From Nitrospirota bacterium (GTDB taxonomy: Bacteria; Nitrospirota; Thermodesulfovibrionia; Thermodesulfovibrionales; JdFR-88), in contig JAJYGJ010000023.1 of assembly GCA_021790695.1 (NCBI GenBank), forward strand, positions 1-14,949: a stretch of 14,949 nucleotides of DNA, given 5' to 3'. The position numbers and the translations under genes are program-made. The notes under the pieces are model-generated. The model was given only the letters and a program-made list of their open reading frames with translations, did no database searches and had not been told where the DNA came from. Shown here piece by piece: positions 6,476 through 12,428 of the stretch; positions within the stretch are counted from its first letter, which is position 1, and each line of letters opens with the position of its first letter.

Positions 6476-7056
6476 GCCTTCCCCTTTCCCTTCTCCTTGC
6501 CTTTTCCTGTGCCGTTTTCTTCGCCCCTGACTTTCATGGTCAGGCTGAAGCGGTAAACCCCGGCCCCCTCGCTGGCGGCCTTCGAGGTGCCCTCCAGATA
6601 GACGTCGGTGAAAAGAGAGGACCCCTTTAGGTTCTGGACGAACGCCACCACGTTGTCGTTTGTGAAGCCGAAACCCGACATCCTGATGTCGTTTCGCATG
6701 ATATTGAGCCCGCTGAGCCAGACGCCCTCCGTGAGCCTGGCGCTTATCTCGTCCAGCACCATCACGGGGACGGCCTGGTTTCGCCTCAGGTCCTCGATTA
6801 TCCGTTTTCTTTCCTTGAACTTCTTGATCAGGCGCTCATATTTTTTGACCTCCTGGATCTTCGACCTCAGGAGGACTATCGTGTTTTCATTGCGGCTTTT
6901 CTGGAGGGCAAGCGAATCGATCTTTCCCTTCATGAAATAATTGGAATAGAAGGTGACGACCACGGCCAGGGCAAGCAGCGCCGCGCCCGACCATACGAAT
7001 GCCGGGACGGGCTTCGTCTTTTTCTTTTGCCCGGCAAGAAGGTTTATCTTGACCAT
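6472..7056 (-). CDS. pilN: Type IV pilus assembly protein PilN
   Basis: PilN carries the conserved cytoplasmic MVKINLLAG peptide at its N-terminus, which docks into a groove of PilM. One membrane helix follows (about 20-42), then a coiled coil (about 45-95) and a compact periplasmic domain with WLSGLNIMRNDIRMSGFGF and VVAFVQNLKGS, as expected for the Fimbrial_PilN family. The last 15 residues are a Lys/Gly repeat (GKGKEKGKGK) that looks disordered and species-specific. The start overlaps the C-terminal part of pilM by 13 bp. The stop overlaps pilO by 4 bp. At 194 residues it is normal in length. Confidence 0.95.
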   Translation of the reverse strand: MVKINLLAGQKKKTKPVPAFVWSGAALLALAVVVTFYSNYFMKGKIDSLALQKSRNENTIVLLRSKIQEVKKYERLIKKFKERKRIIEDLRRNQAVPVMVLDEISARLTEGVWLSGLNIMRNDIRMSGFGFTNDNVVAFVQNLKGSSLFTDVYLEGTSKAASEGAGVYRFSLTMKVRGEENGTGKGKEKGKGKA

Positions 7057-7346
7057 TTGTCTTCCGGTCTCCGAAGCGCCAGACCCACGGCCACAGCGGC
7101 AATCGGCGCCATCTCCTCGGTGCCGGCCCTGTCGAACCGCTTGGGCAGGGCGATGTTCCTGAATGGTTCGGCCAGCGCGACCACAAGCCCGGTCTTTTCC
7201 GCCAGGGCCCTCGGAAAGTCCTTGAGGAGCGCGCCCCCGCCGGAGAGGATCACCTTGCCGGTCTCTTCACGCACCGCCGCTCCGTGGAAGTACTCCAGCG
7301 AACGGGCCACCTCGCCCACGATATCCTCATAGGCCCGCAGCATCAC
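7044..7346 (-). CDS. pilM: PilM, C-terminal part after frameshift
   Basis: This 100-residue frame completes the actin-like fold of PilM. It contains EVARSLEYFHG, the nucleotide-binding LSGGGALLKDF segment, EPFRNI and the C-terminal PIAAVAVGLALR helix, all normally found at the end of an intact PilM. It has no start of its own worth trusting: the GTG at 7346 has no ribosome binding site and lies inside a conserved helix. The homologous frame continues upstream as PESAFEVMLRAY, joining the N-terminal part if one base is restored near 7360-7364. The real gene therefore runs 8110 to 7044. Independent translation of this piece is unlikely to give a functional protein unless ribosomes slip at the CCC. 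Confidence 0.85.
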   Translation of the reverse strand: MMLRAYEDIVGEVARSLEYFHGAAVREETGKVILSGGGALLKDFPRALAEKTGLVVALAEPFRNIALPKRFDRAGTEEMAPIAAVAVGLALRRPEDKWSR

Positions 7347-8110
7347 CTCGAAGGCGCTCTCGGGCTCACGTTCTCCACCGCTTCCCCGCGCTGGAGCCTC
7401 TCGGAGATTTCATAGGACAGGTGGAATTCTTTTTGCAAGGCCTCCGTCACCCCGGAGGCCCCGATGGAGCTGTCCCTTGTAAAGACGGACATGCCGTTTT
7501 TCACGACGTTTAAATTGATGGTGTGCGCCCCCACGTTCACCAGGGCGATATTCCTGCCCGGCTCTATGTCATAGTTTATTTCGTGCATGTTGCTGAGGGC
7601 GAAGGCGTCCACGTCCACTACGACCGGCCTCAGCCCGGCCTCCCTCACAACGGAGACGTATTCGTTGACGACGTCCTTTTTGACGGCCGCGAGCATGACG
7701 TCCATCTGCCCGGGCTCTTCTTTAGGGCCAAGAATCTGGAAATCGACGTTCACGTCCTCGATGTCAAAAGGCACGTATTGTTCCGCCTCGAACTTTATCG
7801 ACTCTTCCAGTTCCTCCTCCGACATCTCGGGCAGGGATATGCGTTTTATTATCACGCTGGTGTGACCGGCCAGGCCTATGGCCACGTTTTTCGTCCTTAT
7901 GCGGGCCTTCTTGATGAATTGCTTCAGCGCCTCGACGAGCCGGATGGAATCGATGATGGAGCCGTCTACTATAAGCTCGGGAGGCAACTGGAACGTCTCG
8001 AAGAACTCAAGTTCGTACCCCCCCCGCTTTTCCCTGAGTTGCACCGCCTTTATGCAGCTCGATCCGATATCGAGTCCGAACAATCCTTTGCCCCCAAAAA
8101 ACATGTGCAT
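7343..8110 (-). CDS. pilM: PilM, N-terminal part; frame broken near the end
   Basis: PilM is the cytoplasmic actin-like ATPase-fold protein that anchors PilN. This frame gives FGLDIGSSCIKAVQL (phosphate-1 loop), the LPEMSEEELEESIKFEAEQYVPF helix, VDVDAFALSN and ALVNVGAHTINLNVV (phosphate-2 region). It reaches ERLQRGEAVENVSP before leaving the family for PRAPSR and a stop. Family length is about 350 residues; here 255 plus 100 in the next frame make the total. The break falls in AGCCCGAG on the minus strand. One extra C would read SPESAFEV and restore the frame, so a lost base in a C run (mutation or assembly error) is the simplest reading. Two ATGs (8110 and 8104) are possible starts; the second gives the typical MFFGGKG beginning and matches a leaderless start. 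It is the first gene of pilMNOPQ. Confidence 0.92.
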   Translation of the reverse strand: MHMFFGGKGLFGLDIGSSCIKAVQLREKRGGYELEFFETFQLPPELIVDGSIIDSIRLVEALKQFIKKARIRTKNVAIGLAGHTSVIIKRISLPEMSEEELEESIKFEAEQYVPFDIEDVNVDFQILGPKEEPGQMDVMLAAVKKDVVNEYVSVVREAGLRPVVVDVDAFALSNMHEINYDIEPGRNIALVNVGAHTINLNVVKNGMSVFTRDSSIGASGVTEALQKEFHLSYEISERLQRGEAVENVSPRAPSR

Positions 8111-8139
8111 ATATTTGCAGAAAGCTTTTAAAAAGTCAA
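8111..8139 (-). promoter_or_regulatory. Probable promoter of pilMNOPQ
   Basis: On the minus strand, TTGACT (8139-8134) is followed after 17 bases by AAATAT (8116-8111), in an AT-rich stretch unlike the surrounding DNA. The predicted start would be near 8104, which is the second ATG of pilM. No Shine-Dalgarno is visible, fitting a leaderless message. The -10 is weak, so confidence is moderate. Confidence 0.5.
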
Positions 8140-8249
8140 TATTTATTAATATTTACCGGCTTTAAAACGCGTAACTTAAGACGCAGCTTTAAAATAGAAC
8201 AGAAAATCGCTTTGTTTGTGTGATTTTTATCACCTTCGCCCGCCGGAAC

Positions 8250-8280
8250 TTGACTCTTTGCTTCCCGGCGGGTTTATAAT
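8250..8280 (+). promoter_or_regulatory. Promoter upstream of bamD
   Basis: TTGACT (8250-8255) and a perfect TATAAT (8275-8280) are separated by 19 bases, pointing rightward. The predicted leader to the bamD start is about 115 bases and contains two hairpins. A second TATAAT at 8337-8342 inside that leader has no matching -35. Confidence 0.6.
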
Positions 8281-8283
8281 GGA

Positions 8284-8395
8284 TAGCGAGCGTATTCCCG
8301 TGGCTCGCCGCGGGATCAAGCCAGCGGATAAGCGAATATAATGAAAAAATTCCTTACATCGGATTCCCCGCGGCAAGCCGCTGGGAAGACCAATT
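8284..8395 (+). repeat. Two-hairpin intergenic element, copy A
   Basis: In order: GCGAGCG (8286-8292); a hairpin CCCGTGG-CTCG-CCGCGGG (8297-8314); GCGGATA; ATAATGAA; CCTTACAT (8352-8359); a GC-rich hairpin (8364-8387, one mismatch, CAAG loop); and CAATT. The same order of blocks occurs at 14225-14322 between lepA and lepB with diverged sequence. It sits in the bamD leader. The function is unknown; a structured leader or a dispersed repeat are both possible. Confidence 0.55.
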
Positions 8396-8401
8396 AAAGG
8401 C

Positions 8402-9151
8402 GTGAGAAAATCCGGTCTTTTTGTTTTCCTTGGCTGTGTATTCGTTTTCTCTGCCTGCGCGCACAAACAGGCGGTAAAGCCCGAGCCGCCATTCAACGCG
8501 GAAGCGTCGTTTGCCAAGGCCAACTCGCTCTTCGAGCACGGGCGCTATCAAGAGGCGCGGCAGATATTCGACCGTATAAAGGCGAAAGACGCGGCCGGCG
8601 CGTTAACCCCGCTGGCGACACTTCGTATCGCGGATACCTACCGGAAGGATGGCGAGCCGGATTCCGCCGTTGATGAATACAGGAAATTTCTGCAAATCTA
8701 TCCGGACCATGAATACGCGCCTTATGCCCAGTACCAGATAGCCATGATCCGGTTCGGCCAGATAAAGGGCTACGACAGGGACGGCGGGGCCGCGGGCAAT
8801 GCCTTGCGGGAATTCAGGAACCTGATGAACCTCTATCCCAGGAACCCCTACGAGTCCTCGGTCAGCCGGTGCATGAGCAAGTGCAGATACATAATGGCCA
8901 GGCATGAATTCATGGTGGGCCGTTTCTATTACAGGAAAAAGGCCTTTAGGGGCGCCCTTGGCCGTTTCGAGGGGATCCTGGAGAATTATCCCGCATTCAT
9001 ACGCACTCCCGAGGTGCTATATCTCGCGGCCCGCTCGGCGCGGGCCCTTGGCGATGAGAAAAAGGCCGGCCTCTATCTCGGACGGCTCCGCAGCCGGTAT
9101 CCGTACAGTCTCTTCGCCGCGAAGGCAAATAAAGAGTTTGCGAAGAGATAA
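8402..9151 (+). CDS. bamD: Outer membrane protein assembly lipoprotein BamD
   Basis: BamD is the essential lipoprotein of the BAM complex that helps fold beta-barrel proteins into the outer membrane. The 249-residue product has a signal peptide with lipobox FSAC (Cys at 19) and then tetratricopeptide repeats. These include ANSLFEHGRYQEARQIF, LRIADTYRKDGEPDSAVDEYR with FLQIYPDHEYAPYAQYQ, the BamD-typical long insert repeat (ALREFRNLMNLYPRNPYESS) and GRFYYRKKAFRGALGRFEGI with a final repeat. Its length and the YPxxPYxxxA-like spacing are right for BamD rather than for a general TPR protein. The start is GTG at 8402. AAAGG lies almost against it, so the ribosome site is poor. A two-hairpin leader precedes it, and the siroheme gene follows after 6 bp. 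Confidence 0.88.
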   Translation: MRKSGLFVFLGCVFVFSACAHKQAVKPEPPFNAEASFAKANSLFEHGRYQEARQIFDRIKAKDAAGALTPLATLRIADTYRKDGEPDSAVDEYRKFLQIYPDHEYAPYAQYQIAMIRFGQIKGYDRDGGAAGNALREFRNLMNLYPRNPYESSVSRCMSKCRYIMARHEFMVGRFYYRKKAFRGALGRFEGILENYPAFIRTPEVLYLAARSARALGDEKKAGLYLGRLRSRYPYSLFAAKANKEFAKR

Positions 9152-9157
9152 AAATTA

Positions 9158-9775
9158 ATGCGCTATTATCCAGCCTTCCTCGATCTGGAGGGGCGAAGGT
9201 GCGTCGTTGTGGGGGGCGGGAAGGTCGCCCGCAGGAAGGTAAAGTCCCTTTTAAAGGCGGGCGCGCGCGTCACGGTCATAAGCCCCGGGCTTGATCCCGC
9301 CCTGTCGAGGCTGGAAGAGCGGGGGGTTATAAGCCATATCATCAGGGGATGCCGCCCCGCGGACCTGAAAGGCGCCGCGCTGGTCTTTTCCGCCACGGAC
9401 CAGGCGGACGAGAACGAGAAGGTCTCCAGGGCCGCGCAGAGGCAGGGCATCCCGGTGAACGTGGCGGACATCCCGGAGCAGTGCAGCTTCATCGTGCCCT
9501 CCGTGGTGGACAGGGGGCCCCTCCTGATAGCGGTGTCCACTTCCGGCGCGAGTCCCGCGATGAGCAGGTCCATAAGGCTGGAGCTTGAAAGGTTCTACGG
9601 AAGGCAATTCGCCCATTACCTGAGGGAACTGTCCGGGGTAAGGAGGAAGGCTGTGGGGAAGCTTCCGCCCGCGCGCAGAAGAAGGCTCTTCAAGAGACTG
9701 GGTTCGGATGATATAATCAGGAATATAAGGGCGGGGAAGATCAAGTCGCCGCGGGACCTGCTGAAGGATTTTTAG
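9158..9775 (+). CDS. Precorrin-2 dehydrogenase (siroheme synthase N-terminal type)
   Basis: Oxidises precorrin-2 to sirohydrochlorin with NAD+, and in some family members also inserts iron to make siroheme. The 205-residue protein is the stand-alone CysG-N/Met8p module with no methyltransferase domain attached. It has a Rossmann loop VVVGGGKVA (16-24), VNVADIP with the catalytic aspartate at residue 104 (same number as in enterobacterial CysG), CSFIVPSVVDRGPL, and STSGASPAMSRSIR (127-140). The C-terminal LRELSGVRRK helical part is typical. It begins 6 bp after bamD with no clear Shine-Dalgarno, so the two are probably cotranscribed. The hem or ccs genes often found beside this gene are absent here. 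Siroheme would serve sulfite or nitrite reductase, or the precorrin could feed cobalamin or heme d1; the window does not say which. Confidence 0.93.
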   Translation: MRYYPAFLDLEGRRCVVVGGGKVARRKVKSLLKAGARVTVISPGLDPALSRLEERGVISHIIRGCRPADLKGAALVFSATDQADENEKVSRAAQRQGIPVNVADIPEQCSFIVPSVVDRGPLLIAVSTSGASPAMSRSIRLELERFYGRQFAHYLRELSGVRRKAVGKLPPARRRRLFKRLGSDDIIRNIRAGKIKSPRDLLKDF

Positions 9776-9883
9776 ATCGCATCCGCCCGGGGCCGTATTC
9801 CGCGGGTGGAGTTTGGCGTCCGCCGGAACGGGAAATAAAAATAAAAATCTGAAAAGTGAAAGACTTCCTTTAAGGAGGGCAAC

Positions 9884-10072
9884 ATGACCGGAAACAGCAC
9901 TTCAAATATGGTCGTATCCTTTACGCTGGGCGGCCTTCTCGGCGCCGGGCTGGCGCTGCTGTTTGCGCCCTATTCGGGCGAAAGGACGAGAAGAAAGCTC
10001 ATGGACGCCATAGACGACGCCAAGGAGGAAATCTCCGAATACGCCGACCGGGTCAAGGCGAAGATCGGCTGA
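9884..10072 (+). CDS. YtxH-type small membrane protein
   Basis: A 62-residue protein with one hydrophobic helix (about 9-28, MVVSFTLGGLLGAGLALLFA), followed at once by the YtxH hallmark FAPYSGERTRRKL and a charged helical tail (DAIDDAKEEISEYADRVKAK). This family is widespread and often stress-linked (Gram-positive YtxH is a general-stress protein), but its molecular job is not established. A textbook Shine-Dalgarno AAGGAGG lies 7 bases before the ATG. It stands about 110 bp from the siroheme gene, so it may have its own promoter in the A-rich stretch near 9833-9850. It is convergent with the following minus-strand pair. Confidence 0.88.
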   Translation: MTGNSTSNMVVSFTLGGLLGAGLALLFAPYSGERTRRKLMDAIDDAKEEISEYADRVKAKIG

Positions 10073-10082
10073 GGCCTTTTGA

Positions 10083-10116
10083 GATTCCCTGCGGCGATTT
10101 TTGCCCGCAGGGAATC
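10083..10116. repeat. Strong 12-bp hairpin after the ytxH-type gene
   Basis: A perfect 12-bp stem (10083-10094 pairing with 10105-10116, GATTCCCTGCGG and its complement) has a 10-base loop CGATTTTTGC. It lies 11 bp after the YtxH stop, between convergent genes, so a terminator role is plausible, but no T-tract follows directly on either strand. Confidence 0.6.
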
Positions 10117-10205
10117 TGATGCAACGGACTTTTTTGATTTATGTCCGCTCGCTTGATCCTGCGGCAATCCACCCGCGGCCGGCTACCAGCGGCAAGCCGA
10201 TTACA

Positions 10206-10259
10206 GGGGGCCCTGAAAAACCCGGAAGGAGAAACCGCCCGGCGGGCCTTTCAGGACCC
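10206..10259. repeat. Long imperfect inverted repeat at the convergent junction
   Basis: CCTGAAA (10212-10218) pairs with TTTCAGG (10249-10255), extended by GGG/CCC outside, and encloses a smaller GCCC/GGGC hairpin. It lies just downstream of the Cys-rich minus-strand gene, with TTTTT inside the distal arm on that strand. It may be the terminator of that unit. The structure is seen; its function is inferred. Confidence 0.35.
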
Positions 10260-10263
10260 GGTC

Positions 10264-10395
10264 CTAGGATGAAGGCTTTTTCAGGGTGACGTCCCGGACG
10301 AACTCCGGGCATCTCATGTCCTTGCCCGAGACCGAAAATTTTTTCTGGCAGGTGGCCCGCCAGGCGCAAACCGAGCAGACGGCGGTTTCTTTCAA
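10264..10395 (-). CDS. 43-residue four-cysteine protein, TTG start
   Basis: I do not recognise a named family. Reading from TTG at 10395 gives 43 residues: MKETAVCSVCAWRATC at the start, then QKKFSVSGKDMRCPEFVRDV and a short KKPSS tail. The four cysteines are at 7, 10, 16 and 29 (C-x2-C-x5-C-x12-C), the right spacing for a small zinc or iron-sulfur knuckle. There is no signal peptide, so it is presumably cytoplasmic. Evidence that it is real: an AGGAGG lies in the end of the upstream gene, six bases before the TTG, and the TTG overlaps that gene's TGA as TTGA, the standard arrangement for coupled translation. It should be made together with the nuclease-like protein upstream. Gene finders may miss it because of its size and start codon. 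Confidence 0.72.
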   Translation of the reverse strand: MKETAVCSVCAWRATCQKKFSVSGKDMRCPEFVRDVTLKKPSS

Positions 10396-11288
10396 ATCTC
10401 CCTCCTAGCGCCGGGGCTGGCGAAGTAATGGCCCAGAACCCTTTCGATGTTCATCGCCACCGAGCCCCTGGCGTTTATTATAAACATTTTGTCGCCTATG
10501 CGGAAAAGCTCCTTGTGTAGCCTCTCCGGGACGGCGGCCCCGAAGAGCGGCAGGAAGAGGGGCAGGGCCTCCTCGAACATGGGCACTATCTTGTCTTTCA
10601 TCCGCAGTTCCGTGTCCATGAAGAAGACCGCGATTTCGGGCGACAGATCCCGCGTCCTTTCGAGAAAGGCCCTTATCTCGTTTGGATATATCTGCCTGGG
10701 GGGCGAGGATTTCACCTCCATGTACAGTATCCCCCCGTCGATCTTGGCCACGACGTCGTAATCCCCGCCCGTCCGCGGCCGTTCCGATTTGCGCCCCCTC
10801 TTGAATTTCACGCCCCATAACGCACGGGCCTGGAACTCCCGGATGAGGGTTTGGGCCACAAACCACTCAAGTGTTTCGCCGAAACTCTTTATCCGCCCGG
10901 CTTTGAGCCCGCTCTTAAGCCCGCTCTTCAAACGGTATGCCCCGTCCGCCTTTTCGATGATCCCGGCACGGGCCAGATACCGGGTGTACCCGGCCGTCAC
11001 GTCCGCCGTTGCGTAACGGGTGAGGCTGTCGGCCGTGAAGCGCTCCTGCTGTTTTATGACGTCCCTCAGGTAGAGCCTGAAGGAATAACGCTTCATATGC
11101 TCGTACCAGTCGTCCAGAAGGGCCTCCTCCGGCACCAGCAGATCGCCCGCCGGCCCTTTCCTGTAGACCTCAAAACCCCTTCTCCTGAGCAGCGCTTCGA
11201 GCGTCGGGGTGCAGAGCGCCAGCTCCTTTCTCAGGCGTTTGACCTCTTCCCTCAAGAGGTCCAGTTCTTCCTGATCGTCCTGTTCCAT
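10392..11288 (-). CDS. PD-(D/E)XK nuclease-like protein with coiled coil and possible winged helix
   Basis: No named family recognised. From the ATG at 11288 the product has about 298 residues (a GTG at 11318 would add ten). Numbering from 11318: an acidic/basic coiled coil (about 12-35); a short RRRGFEVYRKGPAGDLLVP block; a helical region with a likely winged helix (about 94-130, FTADSLTRYATADVTAGYTRYLARAGIIEKADGAYRL); a Lys/Gly link SGLKSGLKAG made by a 12-bp DNA repeat (10903-10926); and a C-terminal nuclease-like domain. The last shows Glu148/Glu151, GGDYDVVA (D188) and LYMEVKSS (E201, K203), the D...ExK pattern of PD-(D/E)XK enzymes, with all catalytic positions kept. DNA or RNA cleavage is inferred from this motif only. 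Its stop overlaps the start of the small Cys-rich gene. The ATG is chosen because the extra ten residues (VIFFWKRGG) look non-coding. Confidence 0.8.
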   Translation of the reverse strand: MEQDDQEELDLLREEVKRLRKELALCTPTLEALLRRRGFEVYRKGPAGDLLVPEEALLDDWYEHMKRYSFRLYLRDVIKQQERFTADSLTRYATADVTAGYTRYLARAGIIEKADGAYRLKSGLKSGLKAGRIKSFGETLEWFVAQTLIREFQARALWGVKFKRGRKSERPRTGGDYDVVAKIDGGILYMEVKSSPPRQIYPNEIRAFLERTRDLSPEIAVFFMDTELRMKDKIVPMFEEALPLFLPLFGAAVPERLHKELFRIGDKMFIINARGSVAMNIERVLGHYFASPGARREI

Positions 11289-11356
11289 CCCGCCCCGCTT
11301 CCAGAAAAAGATTACCACGATTCAGGCGGCCGGCGCATCGTTGCCTGCCCCGCTCC

Positions 11357-11385
11357 TTTACAGCCACCGTTCAGTATGATAAAAT
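11357..11385 (+). promoter_or_regulatory. Promoter of the ROK kinase gene
   Basis: TTTACA (11357-11362) and TAAAAT (11380-11385) are 17 bases apart. The predicted start is near 11392, four bases before the ATG at 11396, with no Shine-Dalgarno: another near-leaderless arrangement. It lies in the 107-bp gap to the divergent nuclease-like gene. Confidence 0.55.
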
Positions 11386-11395
11386 CCTTATTCGC

Positions 11396-12331
11396 ATGAA
11401 GAAGCCGTATTCCATAGGCGTTGATCTGGGCGGGACGAATCTCCGGGTGGCCCTGGTTTCCCGGAATTGGGAGGTCGTCAGGAAGGTAAAGGAGCCCTCG
11501 ATGGGCATGGAGGGCGGCGATGTCATCCAGCTTATGAAGAAGGCAATCGACGGGCTGATGTCCCCGGAGGTGGAAGGCATAGGGATAGGGGTCGCCGGAG
11601 TGCTCGACCGCGCTGAAAACAGGATAACGACCTCGCCCAACATCCCTCCCCTTAGCGGATATTCCTTCAACGATCTCAATTATCCGGTGCCGGTTTACGT
11701 CGAAAACGACGCCAATGCCGCCGCGCTGGGCGAGGCCCGCGCGGGCGCCGGGAGGGATTTCAGGAATTTCGTCCTCATGACGCTGGGCACCGGCATAGGC
11801 GGCGGGATCATTTACGGCGGCGAGCTTTTGAAGGTCGCGGCCGAGGTGGGACACATGAGCATCGTGGCGGACGGCAAGAAATGTTTCTGCGGAAACAACG
11901 GGTGTCTGGAGCTTTTCGCTTCCGCCCGCGCCATAATCGCCGCCACCATCGAGGCCCTGGAAGGCGGGGCGGAAAGCATACTGAGGGAATGCTGCCAGGG
12001 CAAGATTTACCGCATTACGCCCGAGGACGTTTACAAGGCGGCCCTGCAGGAAGGCGACATCCTTGCCCGTGAGGTGCTGAAAGAGGCCGGCAGGTACCTG
12101 GGCATCGGCATCTCCAACATCATAAACATCATGAGCCCCGAAGCCGTGATCCTGGCCGGAGGGCTTGTGGGTTCCTGGAACATCTACGTCGATGAAGCGA
12201 TAAAAGAGGCCTCGAAACGCGCCTTCAAGAGCCTGTTTCAGACGGTGAGCATCATACCGGCAAGCCTTGGGGACGAGGCGGGCGTAGTCGGGGCCGCAAG
12301 CCTGGTGTTCAATTCGGGAAAAGTTTTTTAA
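11396..12331 (+). CDS. ROK-family sugar kinase, probable glucokinase
   Basis: Phosphorylates glucose or a related sugar with ATP in the cytoplasm. The 311-residue protein has the ATP loop DLGGTNLR (10-17), ENDANAAALGE with the catalytic Asp105, and LGTGIGGGII (129-138). The ROK sugar/zinc motif follows, with E149 and H152 in EVGH and CFCGNNGCLE giving C162, C164 and C169 as zinc ligands. AVILAGGLVG is the adenosine motif. Everything needed for activity is present and the length is typical of bacterial ROK glucokinases. The ROK family also includes N-acetylmannosamine and fructose kinases, so the exact sugar is not certain. There is no DNA-binding domain, so it is an enzyme rather than a NagC/Mlc-type repressor. 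It is followed by lepA after a 97-bp gap. Confidence 0.9.
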   Translation: MKKPYSIGVDLGGTNLRVALVSRNWEVVRKVKEPSMGMEGGDVIQLMKKAIDGLMSPEVEGIGIGVAGVLDRAENRITTSPNIPPLSGYSFNDLNYPVPVYVENDANAAALGEARAGAGRDFRNFVLMTLGTGIGGGIIYGGELLKVAAEVGHMSIVADGKKCFCGNNGCLELFASARAIIAATIEALEGGAESILRECCQGKIYRITPEDVYKAALQEGDILAREVLKEAGRYLGIGISNIINIMSPEAVILAGGLVGSWNIYVDEAIKEASKRAFKSLFQTVSIIPASLGDEAGVVGAASLVFNSGKVF

Positions 12332-12416
12332 AATCCCGTCCGCCGCGCTCCATTCCCGTAAACCTTCCGGCCCGCGGCCCGGCTGATGCGCGGAGTGGCT
12401 TCCGGGGCCCGGATGT

Positions 12417-12422
12417 TATAAT
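12417..12422 (+). promoter_or_regulatory. -10 box directly upstream of lepA
   Basis: A perfect TATAAT ends six bases before the lepA ATG. The expected transcription start, seven bases past the box, is the A of that ATG, so the message would be leaderless. No convincing -35 is seen at the right distance, which keeps confidence modest. lepA has no Shine-Dalgarno. Confidence 0.5.
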
Positions 12423-12428
12423 AATCGG

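Noticed and set aside
8111..8139. Sigma-54 promoter for pilMNOPQ
   Set aside because: No TGGC...TTGC pair with the required 24/12 spacing; the TTGACT box fits sigma-70 better.
8341..8397. A short frame ATG...TAA (18 residues) just before bamD, as a possible leader peptide
   Set aside because: It overlaps the second hairpin, has no ribosome site, and the matching element at 14225-14322 has no ATG at the same place.
11312..11854. Minus-strand frame spanning the ROK promoter and the first half of the ROK gene
   Set aside because: It is antisense to a ROK kinase with all motifs intact and has no start signals.
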